Origin: Piscinibacter gummiphilus
Lineage (GTDB): Bacteria; Pseudomonadota; Gammaproteobacteria; Burkholderiales; Burkholderiaceae_C
DNA length: 64,000 bases
Direction: 5' to 3'
Assembly: GCF_002116905.1 (NCBI RefSeq)
Contig: NZ_CP015118.1
Location: forward strand, 3,286,001-3,350,000
Below the pieces are notes generated by a model. The model saw only the letters and a list, made by a program, of their open reading frames with translations, ran no database searches and was not told the origin of the DNA. Shown here in pieces: positions 52,527 to 61,219 of the stretch (positions within the stretch are counted from its first letter, which is position 1; each line of letters starts with the position of its first letter). The position numbers were made by a program, and so were the translations under genes.

Positions 52527-54784
52527 CCCCGCACCAGCTGCGCTCCCACGCCGAGCTGTCCGCCGCCACCCCGCCCCGGCCCGATGCCGCCGCCAAACTC
52601 GCGGGCCGGCCCGGGTACCCCACCGACCACATCGCCCCCGGCCAGCTGCACGGCGCGATCCTCGGCAGCCCCCACCCCCACGCCCGCATCGTCTCGATCG
52701 ACACCACCGAGGCGGCCGCGATGCCGGGCGTGGTCGCGATCGTCACGGCCGCCGACATCCCCGGCACCACCCACTACGGGCTGCGCGTGGTGGATCGCCC
52801 GGTGCTGTGCCACGACAAGGTGCGCTGCATCGCCGACCCGGTCGCCGCGGTGGCGGCCACCACCCGCGAGCTGGCCGACGCAGCACTCGCCCGCATCCGG
52901 GTCGTCTACGAGCCGCTGCCCCTGGTGGACGACGCCGAAGCCGCGCTCGCGCCCGGCGCCCCGCCGGTGCATGAACGCGGCAACCTGCTGCACGCGACCC
53001 GGCACCAGCGCGGCGACCTCGATGCGGCGAAGCGACTGGGCCTCCACGTCGTCGACACCACGTACGAGAGCCCGCGCCAGATGCACGCCTTCCTCGAGAC
53101 CGAGGGCGGCGTGGCAGAACCCGACGGCGCGGGCGGCTGGGTCGTGCGCTTCGGTTGCCACAACCCCGAGCGCGACCGCCAGGTGATCGCCGCGATGCTG
53201 GCCGTGCCCGCCGGCCGCGTGCGCGTGATCGGCACGCCCGTCGGCGGCTCGTACGGCGGCAAGGACGAGTTGACCGTGCAGCCCATCGCCGCGCTGCTCG
53301 CATGGAAGACCGGCCGCGCCGTGCGCCTGCACCTGCGCCGCGGCGAGTCCACCGACCTCGGTGTCAAGCGGCACGCGATGCGCATCCGCATGCGCACGTC
53401 CTGCGACGCGGCCGGCCGCCTGCGGTCACACGAGACCTGGGTGCTCGCCGACACGGGCGCCTATGCCACGCACGGACCCGAGGTGCTCGATGCCGCCCAG
53501 GAGCACGCCGTGGGCCCGTACCGGCACGATGCGGTCGCCATCGACGCGCGTCTCGCGTACACGAACAACGGCATCGCCGGTGCCTTCCGTGGCTTCGGCG
53601 CCGTGCAGGTGCAGTTCGCTCTCGAACAGCAGATGGACCGCCTGGCGCGAGCTTGTGGTTCGGACCCGGCCGCGTTCCGCGCGCTCAACCTCGCCGCACC
53701 CGACGCCCCGGGCCCGCTGGGCCAGGTGGTGGCACCGTTCGACGGCCCGGCACGGGCGCTCGACGTGGTGTCGCGGTACCCGCTGTGGACCGGCCCGCGC
53801 ACGTGGACCGACGGCCGCTGGCGCCGCGGTGTCGGTCTGGCCCTGGTTCACCGCAGCGACGGCTTCGGCCGCGGCGGCCCCAACAGCTCGCGCATCGACC
53901 TCGCGCTCGGGGCCGACGGGCGCATCGAGCTGCGCGCCGGCTTCACCGAACTGGGCCAGAACCTTGTCGGCGCGATCCAGGCCCTCGCTGCCCGCCACCT
54001 CGGGTGCGCGGCGTCCGACGTGCACCCGGTGCTGGGCGACTCGGCCCGCACACCGGACTCGGGTCCGGTGGCGGCCTCGCGCGCCACCACCCTCGTCTGG
54101 CGCGCGCTCGAGGCCCGCGGTGCGCAGTGGCGCGAGACCTTGCTCACGCTCGCGGCCGCACGCCTGGGCGAACCGGCCGGCCCGTTGCGCTTCGGCGCGG
54201 GCGGCCTGTGGGACCGGTCCGGCCTGCGCTGGCCGTGGACCACCGTCGCGGCGATCCTCGGTCCGGACGCCCCCGTGGCCGAGATCGAACTCACGGCCGA
54301 GGAAACACCGAGCGCGATCGAGTCCGCGCACTTCGTGTTCGGCGCCTGCGCCGCGCTGTGCCAGGTGGCCGTGGACACCTGGACCGGGGCCGTGCGGGTC
54401 GAACGCCTCGTGATCGCCGCCGCGCTGGGCCCCGTGGCCTCGCCCGCCGGCTTCCTGGGGCAGATGGAGGGTGGCGCGCTGATGGGCATCGGCCTCGCGA
54501 CCACCGAACACCTGCCGATGACGGGCGGCCGCTACGGCGCCCGCAACCTCGACACCTATCTCGTCCCCACGCTCGCCGACAGCCCGGCCCTGGAAGTGAT
54601 CGCCGTGGAGAACGTGCCCGACGGCGACACCGTCGGCCCGCGCGGGGCCGGCGAGATCGGCGTCAACATCGCCACCCCGGCCGTCGCCAACGCCATCGCC
54701 ACCGCCCTGTCCATGCCCGTGGAGCGGCTCCCGGTGCGGCCCGACGACGTGCTCGACTTCCTGGAGCGTGCCCCATGCCCGTGA
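52523..54784 (+). CDS. Xanthine-dehydrogenase-family molybdopterin-binding subunit
   Basis: The 753-residue catalytic subunit has the AlDh/XDH hammerhead domain (about 20-130) and Moco-binding domains. Marks are PVGGSYGGKDE (equivalent of GGFGGKE), AFRGFGAVQVQFALEQQMD with the substrate-binding Arg of XDH, and near the C-terminus RGAGEIGVN with the catalytic Glu. The FRGFG pattern is shared with purine-type hydroxylases rather than CO dehydrogenase (no Cys-Ser-Phe-Arg loop). It hydroxylates a heterocycle or aldehyde; a purine-like substrate fits the neighbouring deaminase. Overlaps of 4 and 10 bases couple it to the other two subunits. Confidence 0.9.
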   Translation: MTPHQLRSHAELSAATPPRPDAAAKLAGRPGYPTDHIAPGQLHGAILGSPHPHARIVSIDTTEAAAMPGVVAIVTAADIPGTTHYGLRVVDRPVLCHDKVRCIADPVAAVAATTRELADAALARIRVVYEPLPLVDDAEAALAPGAPPVHERGNLLHATRHQRGDLDAAKRLGLHVVDTTYESPRQMHAFLETEGGVAEPDGAGGWVVRFGCHNPERDRQVIAAMLAVPAGRVRVIGTPVGGSYGGKDELTVQPIAALLAWKTGRAVRLHLRRGESTDLGVKRHAMRIRMRTSCDAAGRLRSHETWVLADTGAYATHGPEVLDAAQEHAVGPYRHDAVAIDARLAYTNNGIAGAFRGFGAVQVQFALEQQMDRLARACGSDPAAFRALNLAAPDAPGPLGQVVAPFDGPARALDVVSRYPLWTGPRTWTDGRWRRGVGLALVHRSDGFGRGGPNSSRIDLALGADGRIELRAGFTELGQNLVGAIQALAARHLGCAASDVHPVLGDSARTPDSGPVAASRATTLVWRALEARGAQWRETLLTLAAARLGEPAGPLRFGAGGLWDRSGLRWPWTTVAAILGPDAPVAEIELTAEETPSAIESAHFVFGACAALCQVAVDTWTGAVRVERLVIAAALGPVASPAGFLGQMEGGALMGIGLATTEHLPMTGGRYGARNLDTYLVPTLADSPALEVIAVENVPDGDTVGPRGAGEIGVNIATPAVANAIATALSMPVERLPVRPDDVLDFLERAPCP

Positions 54785-55236
54785 CCTTCCACGTCAACGG
54801 CGAACCGGTCCGCCACGACGGCCTCGCCGACCGCCGCCTGCTCGCCATCCTGCGCGAGGACCTCGCGCTCACCGGCGCCAAGCCCGGCTGCGAGATCGGA
54901 CGCTGCGGGGCGTGCATGGTGTGGCTCGACGGCGAACCCGTCAACGCGTGCCTCGTGATGGCCTGGCAACTCGACGGCCGTCGCGTGACCACCATCGAGT
55001 CGGTCGCGGCCGACCCCGGCAGCGCGCCCGTGCGCGACACGCTCGCAGCCTGCGGTGCCGTTCAGTGCGGATACTGCAACGCGGGACTCGTCATGGCGAT
55101 GACCTGGCTGCATGCACATCCCACCCTGCCCGACCGTGCCGAGGCTGCGGCCTCGCTGTGCGGCAACGTGTGCCGCTGCACGGGCTACGGCGGCGTCTCG
55201 CGTGCGATCGAGACGCTGTTCCCCGCGAGCGGCTGA
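54775..55236 (+). CDS. Xanthine-dehydrogenase-family [2Fe-2S] subunit
   Basis: The 153-residue subunit has the ferredoxin-type cluster (CEIGRCGACMV...C, about residues 39-60) and the all-helical second cluster (CGAVQCGYCNAGLVMA...CGNVCRCTGYGGV). No Tat signal is present, so this trimer is cytoplasmic, unlike the paoABC enzyme further right. The start ATG 54775 overlaps the molybdenum subunit by 10 bases. Its last 52 bases overlap the convergent AraC gene. Confidence 0.92.
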   Translation: MPVTFHVNGEPVRHDGLADRRLLAILREDLALTGAKPGCEIGRCGACMVWLDGEPVNACLVMAWQLDGRRVTTIESVAADPGSAPVRDTLAACGAVQCGYCNAGLVMAMTWLHAHPTLPDRAEAAASLCGNVCRCTGYGGVSRAIETLFPASG

Positions 55237-55994
55237 TCGGCGTACCGGCTCGGTGTCACTCCGGTGGCCCGGCGGAACATCGCGATGAACGCGCTGACGT
55301 TGTCGTAGCCGAGATCGGTCGCCATGTCCGCCACCGGGCGGTCCTCGGCGAGCCATTCGAGTGCGCGCATCAGTCGCGCGCGCTGGCGCCAGTCCGCGAG
55401 GCTGCAGCCGGTCTCGAGCGCGAAGTTGCGCGTGAAGGTGCGTGCGGGCATCGCCGCCTCGGCCGCCCAGTCGTCGAGGCTGCGCGCGCCGGCCAGGTCG
55501 CCGAGCAGGCCGCCGGCCACCGAGAGCAGGCGCGGGTCGAGGGGCATCGACAGACCGAACTCGGCCGGGCGCAGCGTGCGGATCTCGTCAAGGATCACGC
55601 CGGCGAGCCGCCAGCGCACCGCATCGAGCGGACCCTCGTCCCATGTGCACGCGCGCAGCACGGCCTCGTTCAGCAGGCCCGACGACCGCAGCGCGCACGC
55701 GGCGCCCGGCAGGTCCGCGCACGCGGACTCGGCCACCGTCACGCACCACCCGTCGAACTCGCCATGCCGCCCCGCGTGCCGCAGCCGCGACGGTGGCACC
55801 CACGCGACGTGGCCCGGCGGCACGACCCAGCGGCTGTCGCCCGCGTCCAGGCTCAGCAGGCCCCGCCGCGTTCCGAAGAGCAGGCCGTGGTCCCCGGTCC
55901 CCGGCGGCAGCGGCCCGTCCGCCGTGAGCGCGGCCGCGGCGAGCACGGCACCGCGGGGATCGGCGGTGGAACGGGACGGCTGCGGCGAGATCAT
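55185..55994 (-). CDS. AraC-family transcriptional regulator (cupin-type sensor)
   Basis: The 269-residue protein has an N-terminal cupin-like sensor (about 25-110, LLFGTRRGLLSLDAGDSRWVVPPGHVAWVPPSRLRH) and a C-terminal AraC domain (about 170-262, with SLDDWAAEAAMPARTFTRNFALETGCSLADWRQRARL and PVADMATDLGYDNVSAFIAMFRRATGVTPSRY). ATG 55994 was chosen; the longer frame to 56129 is proline-rich and lacks a ribosome site. It is convergent with, and overlaps by 52 bases, the last gene of the nine-gene operon, and is divergent from napE. Confidence 0.88.
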   Translation of the reverse strand: MISPQPSRSTADPRGAVLAAAALTADGPLPPGTGDHGLLFGTRRGLLSLDAGDSRWVVPPGHVAWVPPSRLRHAGRHGEFDGWCVTVAESACADLPGAACALRSSGLLNEAVLRACTWDEGPLDAVRWRLAGVILDEIRTLRPAEFGLSMPLDPRLLSVAGGLLGDLAGARSLDDWAAEAAMPARTFTRNFALETGCSLADWRQRARLMRALEWLAEDRPVADMATDLGYDNVSAFIAMFRRATGVTPSRYADQPLAGNSVSIARETPP

Positions 55995-56088
55995 CGTGGA
56001 AGGGGATGAAGGAGGGGGAAAAGGAGGGGCCCGCGCGGCCCTGTTCGCACGGTAACAGAGGCGGGGGGCGAAACGGAATGGCGCGGAC

Positions 56089-56102
56089 CTGACCGGAATC
56101 AA
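56089..56102 (+). promoter_or_regulatory. FNR/Anr-box-like site upstream of napE
   Basis: CTGAC-CGGA-ATCAA matches the FNR box TTGATN4ATCAA at 8 of 10 defined positions, with one perfect half-site. It is centred 93 bases upstream of the napE start, so a class II promoter start near 56137 would be possible. This fits oxygen control of periplasmic nitrate reductase, but one half-site is poor. Confidence 0.4.
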
Positions 56103-56188
56103 AGCGGAAGGGTTGCAGACCCGGTACAACGGCGCTACAACAGCGGCGTCGCCAACGGGCGGCGCTCTTAAGCCAAGGGGAAACGCAA

Positions 56189-56356
56189 GTGGACCGCAGC
56201 CAGGAGACCTTCACCAAAGCCCAGGAAGTGCGGAGCTTCCTGTTCCTCACGGCCGTGATGGCGCCGCTGCTCGCGGTGCTCATCGTGGCCGGCTACGGAT
56301 TCCTCGTCTGGATCTACCAGATGTTCGCCGGTCCGCCGGGTCCGATGGGGCACTGA
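56189..56356 (+). CDS. napE: NapE, small membrane protein of the periplasmic nitrate reductase operon
   Basis: This 55-residue gene starts at GTG 56189 behind AAGGGG (56175-56180) and ends at TGA 56356. The product has a short cytoplasmic N-terminus (KAQEVRSFLF), one long membrane helix (about 17-45, LTAVMAPLLAVLIVAGYGFLVWIY) and a C-terminal FAGPPGP. This is the NapE pattern (EVRxFLFLxxVxAPxLAVxxVxGYGFxVW...GPPG). It is the first gene of napEDABC and precedes napD by 5 bases. NapE is a frequent but non-essential partner whose function is not settled. Confidence 0.9.
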   Translation: MDRSQETFTKAQEVRSFLFLTAVMAPLLAVLIVAGYGFLVWIYQMFAGPPGPMGH

Positions 56357-56361
56357 CCGCG

Positions 56362-56685
56362 ATGCGCGTCATCCCGATCGTCCCCGAGACACGCGACGAA
56401 TGGCACATCGCCAGCCTCGTCGTGCACACCCTGCCCCACCGTGTCGACGCCGTCGCCGACCAGGTCGCCACGCTGCCCGGCGCGGAGATCCATGCGGTGG
56501 CCGCGCTCGGCAAGCTGGTGGTGACGCTCGAGGCCCCGGGCAGCGGCCCGATCCTCGACACCATCGCCGCCATCCAGCGCATCGACGGGGTCATCAACGC
56601 GGCCCTGGTCTACCAGTGCGCCGACACGCTCGAATCCATGAATGAGGAGTTGCCCGATGTCGATCGTCCGCAGGGACTTCATTAA
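56362..56685 (+). CDS. napD: NapD, maturation chaperone for NapA
   Basis: The 107-residue cytoplasmic protein has the NapD ferredoxin-like fold: EWHIASLVVHTLPHRVDAVADQVATLPGAEIHAVAALGKLVVTLEA and ILDTIAAIQRIDGVINAALVYQ. NapD binds the Tat signal of NapA and delays export until Moco is inserted. ATG 56362 lies 5 bases after napE. The end overlaps napA by 29 bases, and the napA ribosome site lies inside napD. Confidence 0.93.
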   Translation: MRVIPIVPETRDEWHIASLVVHTLPHRVDAVADQVATLPGAEIHAVAALGKLVVTLEAPGSGPILDTIAAIQRIDGVINAALVYQCADTLESMNEELPDVDRPQGLH

Positions 56686-59164
56686 GCGCACCGCCGCGGC
56701 CGCCGCCGGCGCTGCCGCAGGCGTCCCGATCGCGTCTTCCGCCCAGCTGCCCGCCGAGGAGCCGGGCCCCGCGAACCTGAAGTGGTCCAAGGCGCCCTGC
56801 CGCTTCTGCGGCACCGGCTGCGGCGTGATGGTGGCCGTCAAGGACAACCGCGTGGTCGCCACGCACGGCGACCCGCAGGCCGAGGTGAACCGCGGCCTCA
56901 ACTGCGTGAAGGGCTACTTCCTGTCGAAGATCATGTACGGCAACGACCGGCTCACCCAGCCGCTGCTGCGCAAGAGGAACGGCAAGTACGCGAAGGACGG
57001 CGAGTTCGAACACGTCTCCTGGGACGAGGCGTTCGACGTCATGGCCGCGCAGTTCAAGCGCGTGCTCAGGGAAAAGGGCCCCACCGCCGTCGGCATGTTC
57101 GGCTCGGGCCAGTGGACCGTATGGGAAGGCTATGCCGCCCTCAAGCTGATGAAGGCCGGCTTCCGCTCCAACAACATCGACCCGAACGCCCGGCACTGCA
57201 TGGCCTCGGCCGTGGTGGGTTTCATGCGCACCTTCGGCATGGACGAGCCCATGGGCTGCTACGACGACATCGAGGCGGCCGACGCCTTCGTGCTGTGGGG
57301 CAGCAACATGGCCGAGATGCACCCGGTGCTCTGGACCCGCGTCACCGACCGTCGCCTGAGCGCCGAGCACGTGCGCGTGGCCGTGCTGTCCACGTTCGAG
57401 CACCGCTCGTACGAACTCGCCGACATCGAGCTGACGTTCACGCCCCAGACCGACCTCGCGATCCTCAACTACATCGCCCACCACATCATCAAGACGAACC
57501 GCGTGAACCGCGAGTTCGTCGACAAGCACACGTCGTTCCGGCTCGGCAACGCCGACATCGGCTACGGCCTGCGGCCGGAACACCCGCTGCAGAAGGCCGC
57601 GAAGAACGCGAAGGACCCGGGCGGCTCCAAGCCGATGACCTTCGACGAGTTCGCCACGTTCGTCTCGAAGTACGACCTCGAGTACACCGCGAAGCTGACC
57701 GGGGTGCCGAAGAACCGGCTCGAGGCGCTGGCCGAGATGTACGCCGACCCGAAGGTCAAGGTGATGTCGTTCTGGACCATGGGCTTCAACCAGCACACCC
57801 GCGGGGTCTGGGCGAACAACATGGTCTACAACATCCACCTGCTGACCGGCAAGATCGCCACGCCCGGCAACAGCCCGTTCTCGCTCACGGGCCAGCCGTC
57901 GGCCTGCGGCACCGCGCGCGAGGTGGGCACCTTCGCGCACCGGCTGCCCGCCGACATGGTGGTCACGAATCCGCAGCACCGCGAACACGCCGAGGAGATC
58001 TGGAAGATCCCGCACGGCACCATCCCCGACGTCCCCGGCTACCACGCCGTGCTGCAGAACCGCATGCTCAAGGACGGCAAGCTGAACGCCTACTGGGTCA
58101 TGGTGAACAACAACATGCAGGCGGCCGCCAACCTCACTCAGGAAGGCTACCCGGGCTACCGCAACCCCGACAACTTCGTCGTGGTGTCCGACGCCTACCC
58201 CACGGTCACCGCCGTGGCAGCCGACCTGATCCTGCCGAGCGCGATGTGGGTCGAGAAGGAAGGCGCGTACGGCAACGCCGAACGCCGCACGCACTTCTGG
58301 CACCAGCTGGTCACCGCGCCGGGCGAGGCGCGCTCCGACCTGTGGCAGCTGATGGAGTTCTCCAAGCGCTTCACCACCGACGAGGTGTGGCCGGCCGAGC
58401 TGCTCGCGAAGATGCCCGCGCTCAAGGGCAAGACCCTGTACGACGTGCTGTACCGCAACGGCAACGTCGACAAGTTCCCGTCGTCGCAGATGGAAGCCGG
58501 CTACGCCAACGACGAGGTCAAGCACTTCGGCTTCTATGTGCAGAAGGGCCTGTTCGAGGAGTACGCGGCCTTCGGGCGCGGCCACGGCCACGACCTCGCC
58601 CCCTTCGACGACTACCACAAGGCCCGCGGCATCCGCTGGCCCGTGGTCGCCGGCAAGGAGACGCGGTGGCGCTACAAGGAAGGCAGCGACCCGTACGTGA
58701 AGGCCGGCACCGGCTATCAGTTCTACGGCCACAAGGACGGCAAGGCGCTGATCTTCGCCCTGCCCTACGAGCCGCCGGCCGAGGCCCCCGACAAGGACTT
58801 CCCGTTCTGGCTGTCCACCGGCCGCGTGCTGGAACACTGGCATTCGGGCTCGATGACCCGCCGCGTGCCCGAACTGCACAAGGCCGTGCCCAATGCCGTC
58901 TGCTACATGCACCCCGACGACGCGAAGGCGCTCGGCCTGCGGCGCGGCACCGAGGTCGAGATCGCCTCGCGGCGCGGCGCCATGCGCACCCGCGTCGAGA
59001 CCCGGGGCCGCAACAAGCCGCCGCGCGGCCTCGTGTTCGTGCCCTGGTTCGATGCCAGCCAGCTGATCAACAAGGTCACACTCGACGCCACCGACCCGAT
59101 GTCGTTCCAGACCGACTTCAAGAAGTGCGCGGTGAAGATCACGAAGGTGGGGGTGGCGTCGTGA
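56657..59164 (+). CDS. napA: NapA, catalytic subunit of periplasmic nitrate reductase
   Basis: The 835-residue molybdenum enzyme is exported by Tat (VRRDFIKRTAAAAAGAAAG, residues 4-22). The [4Fe-4S] cluster is held by Cys48, Cys51, Cys55 and Cys83 (CRFCGTGC...NCVKG), and the molybdenum ligand is Cys181 in NARHCMASAVVGFM. Length and motifs are normal throughout, ending in the DPMSFQTDFKKCAVKI pattern. ATG 56657 has GAGGAG at 7 bases; ATG 56642 adds five residues and lacks a ribosome site. It reduces nitrate to nitrite in the periplasm with electrons from NapB and NapC. The stop overlaps napB (GTGA). Confidence 0.97.
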   Translation: MSIVRRDFIKRTAAAAAGAAAGVPIASSAQLPAEEPGPANLKWSKAPCRFCGTGCGVMVAVKDNRVVATHGDPQAEVNRGLNCVKGYFLSKIMYGNDRLTQPLLRKRNGKYAKDGEFEHVSWDEAFDVMAAQFKRVLREKGPTAVGMFGSGQWTVWEGYAALKLMKAGFRSNNIDPNARHCMASAVVGFMRTFGMDEPMGCYDDIEAADAFVLWGSNMAEMHPVLWTRVTDRRLSAEHVRVAVLSTFEHRSYELADIELTFTPQTDLAILNYIAHHIIKTNRVNREFVDKHTSFRLGNADIGYGLRPEHPLQKAAKNAKDPGGSKPMTFDEFATFVSKYDLEYTAKLTGVPKNRLEALAEMYADPKVKVMSFWTMGFNQHTRGVWANNMVYNIHLLTGKIATPGNSPFSLTGQPSACGTAREVGTFAHRLPADMVVTNPQHREHAEEIWKIPHGTIPDVPGYHAVLQNRMLKDGKLNAYWVMVNNNMQAAANLTQEGYPGYRNPDNFVVVSDAYPTVTAVAADLILPSAMWVEKEGAYGNAERRTHFWHQLVTAPGEARSDLWQLMEFSKRFTTDEVWPAELLAKMPALKGKTLYDVLYRNGNVDKFPSSQMEAGYANDEVKHFGFYVQKGLFEEYAAFGRGHGHDLAPFDDYHKARGIRWPVVAGKETRWRYKEGSDPYVKAGTGYQFYGHKDGKALIFALPYEPPAEAPDKDFPFWLSTGRVLEHWHSGSMTRRVPELHKAVPNAVCYMHPDDAKALGLRRGTEVEIASRRGAMRTRVETRGRNKPPRGLVFVPWFDASQLINKVTLDATDPMSFQTDFKKCAVKITKVGVAS

Positions 59165-59628
59165 TCGCCCGCGTCCTCCTGTTCGTGCTCGCGCTGGCCG
59201 CGGGTGCCGCGGCGGCCGAACCGTTCACCGATGCGGCGCGCGGCCCGAAGCCCATCATGGAGACCACGGAACCCCCGCGTCTCACGAACTGGGTCAACGA
59301 CGACCAGCGCCGGCCGCGCAACTACGACATGCAGCCGCCCACGATCCCGCACCGGGTCGACGGCTACCAGGTGGACCGCGCCTTCAACAAGTGCCTGGAC
59401 TGCCACGCGCGCACGCGCACGGAGATCAGCCAGGCCACCCCGGTGAGCCCCACCCACTACATCAACCGCCAGGGGAAGGTGCTGCCCACGATCTCGACGC
59501 GCCGCTACTTCTGCCAGCAGTGCCACGTGGCCCAGGAGCCGGTGAAGCCGATCGTGGAGAACACGTTCCAGGACGTGGACACCGTGGTCCGCAACGGCCG
59601 CCCCTCCCCGACGAACGCGAAGAAATAG
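59161..59628 (+). CDS. napB: NapB, dihaem cytochrome c subunit of periplasmic nitrate reductase
   Basis: The 155-residue protein starts at GTG 59161, overlapping the napA stop. It has a signal peptide (1-19) and two CxxCH haem sites, Cys78-His82 (CLDCH) and Cys118-His122 (CQQCH), with the distal His in PTIPHRVDGY and PVSPTHYINR. The spacing is that of NapB. It passes electrons from NapC to NapA in the periplasm. Confidence 0.95.
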   Translation: MIARVLLFVLALAAGAAAAEPFTDAARGPKPIMETTEPPRLTNWVNDDQRRPRNYDMQPPTIPHRVDGYQVDRAFNKCLDCHARTRTEISQATPVSPTHYINRQGKVLPTISTRRYFCQQCHVAQEPVKPIVENTFQDVDTVVRNGRPSPTNAKK

Positions 59629-59643
59629 ACGCAGGGTCTGCCC

Positions 59644-60339
59644 ATGATCGAACTCGTCAAGCGCTACTGGAAGATCATTTCCCGCCCCGCCACGCACATC
59701 AGCCTCGGTGTGCTCACCGTGGCCGGCTTCGTCGCCGGCATCGTGTTCTGGGGCGGTTTCAACACCGCGATGGAACTCACGAACACCGAGACGTTCTGCA
59801 CCGGCTGCCACGAGATGAACGACAACGTCTTCGCTGAGCTGAAGACCACCATCCACTACAGCAACCGCTCCGGCGTGCGCGCGGTGTGTTCCGACTGCCA
59901 CGTGCCGCACAACTGGACCTCCAAGATGGCCCGCAAGATGCAGGCATCGAAGGAAGTGTGGGGCAAGATCTTCGGCACGATCGACACCCGCGAGAAGTTC
60001 CTCGACAAGCGCCTCGAACTCGCCAAGCACGAGTGGGCCCGCTTCAAGGCGAACGACTCGCTCGAGTGCCGCAACTGCCACAACTACGAGTCGATGGACT
60101 TCACCCGGCAGAGCCCGCGCGCGCAGGCCATGCACACGAAGTACCTCGAGACGAAGGAGAAGACCTGCATCGACTGCCACAAGGGCATCGCACACCACCT
60201 GCCGTTCATCCCGCCGGGTGAAGGCCCGTGGGACACGCCGGGACAGCAGCCGCCCACGCCGGACCCCACCGCGCCGCCGCAGTCCGCGGCACCCGCGCCG
60301 CCGCCATCCCTCGCGCCCGCGAGCGGCAGCGGCAGCTGA
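59644..60339 (+). CDS. napC: NapC, membrane tetrahaem quinol dehydrogenase
   Basis: The 231-residue NapC/NirT-family protein has one N-terminal membrane helix (about 18-38) and four CxxCH haem sites (52-56, 82-86, 142-146, 175-179) on the periplasmic side. The final GIAHHLPFIPP carries the usual distal His pair. An extra Pro/Ala-rich tail of about 35 residues (PTPDPTAPPQSAAP...) follows, which NapC usually lacks. It oxidises quinol and feeds NapB. It is the last nap gene; no napF, napG or napH is present. Confidence 0.95.
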   Translation: MIELVKRYWKIISRPATHISLGVLTVAGFVAGIVFWGGFNTAMELTNTETFCTGCHEMNDNVFAELKTTIHYSNRSGVRAVCSDCHVPHNWTSKMARKMQASKEVWGKIFGTIDTREKFLDKRLELAKHEWARFKANDSLECRNCHNYESMDFTRQSPRAQAMHTKYLETKEKTCIDCHKGIAHHLPFIPPGEGPWDTPGQQPPTPDPTAPPQSAAPAPPPSLAPASGSGS

Positions 60340-60363
60340 CCCGCACCGCATCCTTCCGCGCCG

Positions 60364-60397
60364 ACGGCCTCGCCCCCACCCGGGGCGAGGCCGTTTT
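60364..60397 (+). terminator. Strong intrinsic terminator of the nap operon
   Basis: A 13-base perfect stem (60364-60376 with 60382-60394, ACGGCCTCGCCCC / GGGGCGAGGCCGT), a 5-base loop, and a T-run (60394-60397, followed by CG) lie 24 bases after the napC stop. The U-tract is short but the stem is very strong. Confidence 0.88.
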
Positions 60398-60411
60398 CGT
60401 TCGGCCGATTG

Positions 60412-60426
60412 GCAAGCACCGCTTGC
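60412..60426. promoter_or_regulatory. Inverted repeat upstream of paoABC
   Basis: GCAAGC-ACC-GCTTGC is a perfect 6-base inverted repeat with a 3-base centre, 139 bases upstream of the paoA start and 15 bases after the nap terminator. It looks like a sigma-54 element at first sight, but the spacing is 12 rather than 10. More likely it is an operator for an unlinked regulator. Confidence 0.45.
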
Positions 60427-60565
60427 GGCTGCCTCAAGGCGGCACACCCTAGTCCGCCCCCCGCCCCCGCCCTACAGTCGTCCGTCCCGCAGGAGCCGGC
60501 GAGGCACGCCGTTTGCCACCGGCATCCGTCCCCCCGTCAGCCCGACGCCAACCAGGAACGGACCC

Positions 60566-61219
60566 ATGGAAAAGAGCATCGACCTGAACCTCTCGCGCCG
60601 CGACCTGCTGATCGCAGGCGCCGGCGCCGCCTCCACCACGGTGGCCACCGGCCCCGCGGCCGCCGCGCCGGGCGCCCCCGCGTCGTCGAAACCCGCGTCG
60701 GGCGTGCCCACGATGAAGGTGTCCTTCACGGTCAACGGCACCGCGCAGACACTCGAACTCGACACCCGCACCACGCTGCTCGACGCGCTGCGCGAGCACC
60801 TGCACCTCACCGGCACGAAGAAGGGCTGCGACCACGGCCAGTGCGGGGCCTGCACGGTCATCGCCGACGGCCGGCGCATCAACGCGTGCCTGTCACTCGC
60901 GGTCATGCACGAGGGTTCGAAGGTCACCACGATCGAAGGCCTCGGCGCGCCGGGCAAGCTGCACCCGATGCAGGCGGCCTTCGTGAAACACGACGGCTAC
61001 CAGTGCGGCTACTGCACGCCGGGACAGATCTGTTCGGCCGTGGCGGTGCTCGACGAGGTGAAGGCGGGCATCCCGAGCCATGTCAGCGCCGACCTGAACG
61101 TCCGGCCGCTGCTGTCCGCCGAGGAGTTGCGCGAGCGCATGAGCGGCAACATCTGCCGTTGCGGCGCCTATTCCAACATCGTCGACGCGATCACCGAAGT
61201 CGCCGGGAGCGCCTCATGA
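60566..61219 (+). CDS. paoA: PaoA, [2Fe-2S] subunit of periplasmic aldehyde oxidoreductase
   Basis: The 217-residue subunit begins with a Tat signal (LSRRDLLIAGAGAASTTVATGPAAAA, residues 9-34), which exports the whole folded heterotrimer. Two [2Fe-2S] sites follow: CDHGQCGACTV...C and CGYCTPGQICS...CRCGAYSNI. This composition and the order A-B-C match E. coli PaoABC, which oxidises aromatic aldehydes in the periplasm. The start is ATG 60566, with AGGAACGG ahead. The stop overlaps paoB (ATGA). Confidence 0.92.
   Translation: MEKSIDLNLSRRDLLIAGAGAASTTVATGPAAAAPGAPASSKPASGVPTMKVSFTVNGTAQTLELDTRTTLLDALREHLHLTGTKKGCDHGQCGACTVIADGRRINACLSLAVMHEGSKVTTIEGLGAPGKLHPMQAAFVKHDGYQCGYCTPGQICSAVAVLDEVKAGIPSHVSADLNVRPLLSAEELRERMSGNICRCGAYSNIVDAITEVAGSAS

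Noticed and set aside
60411..60427. A second sigma-54-like element before paoABC (TGGCAAGCACCGCTTGC)
   Set aside because: The GG-to-GC distance is 12 rather than 10 bases, which sigma-54 does not tolerate; it is better described as an inverted repeat.
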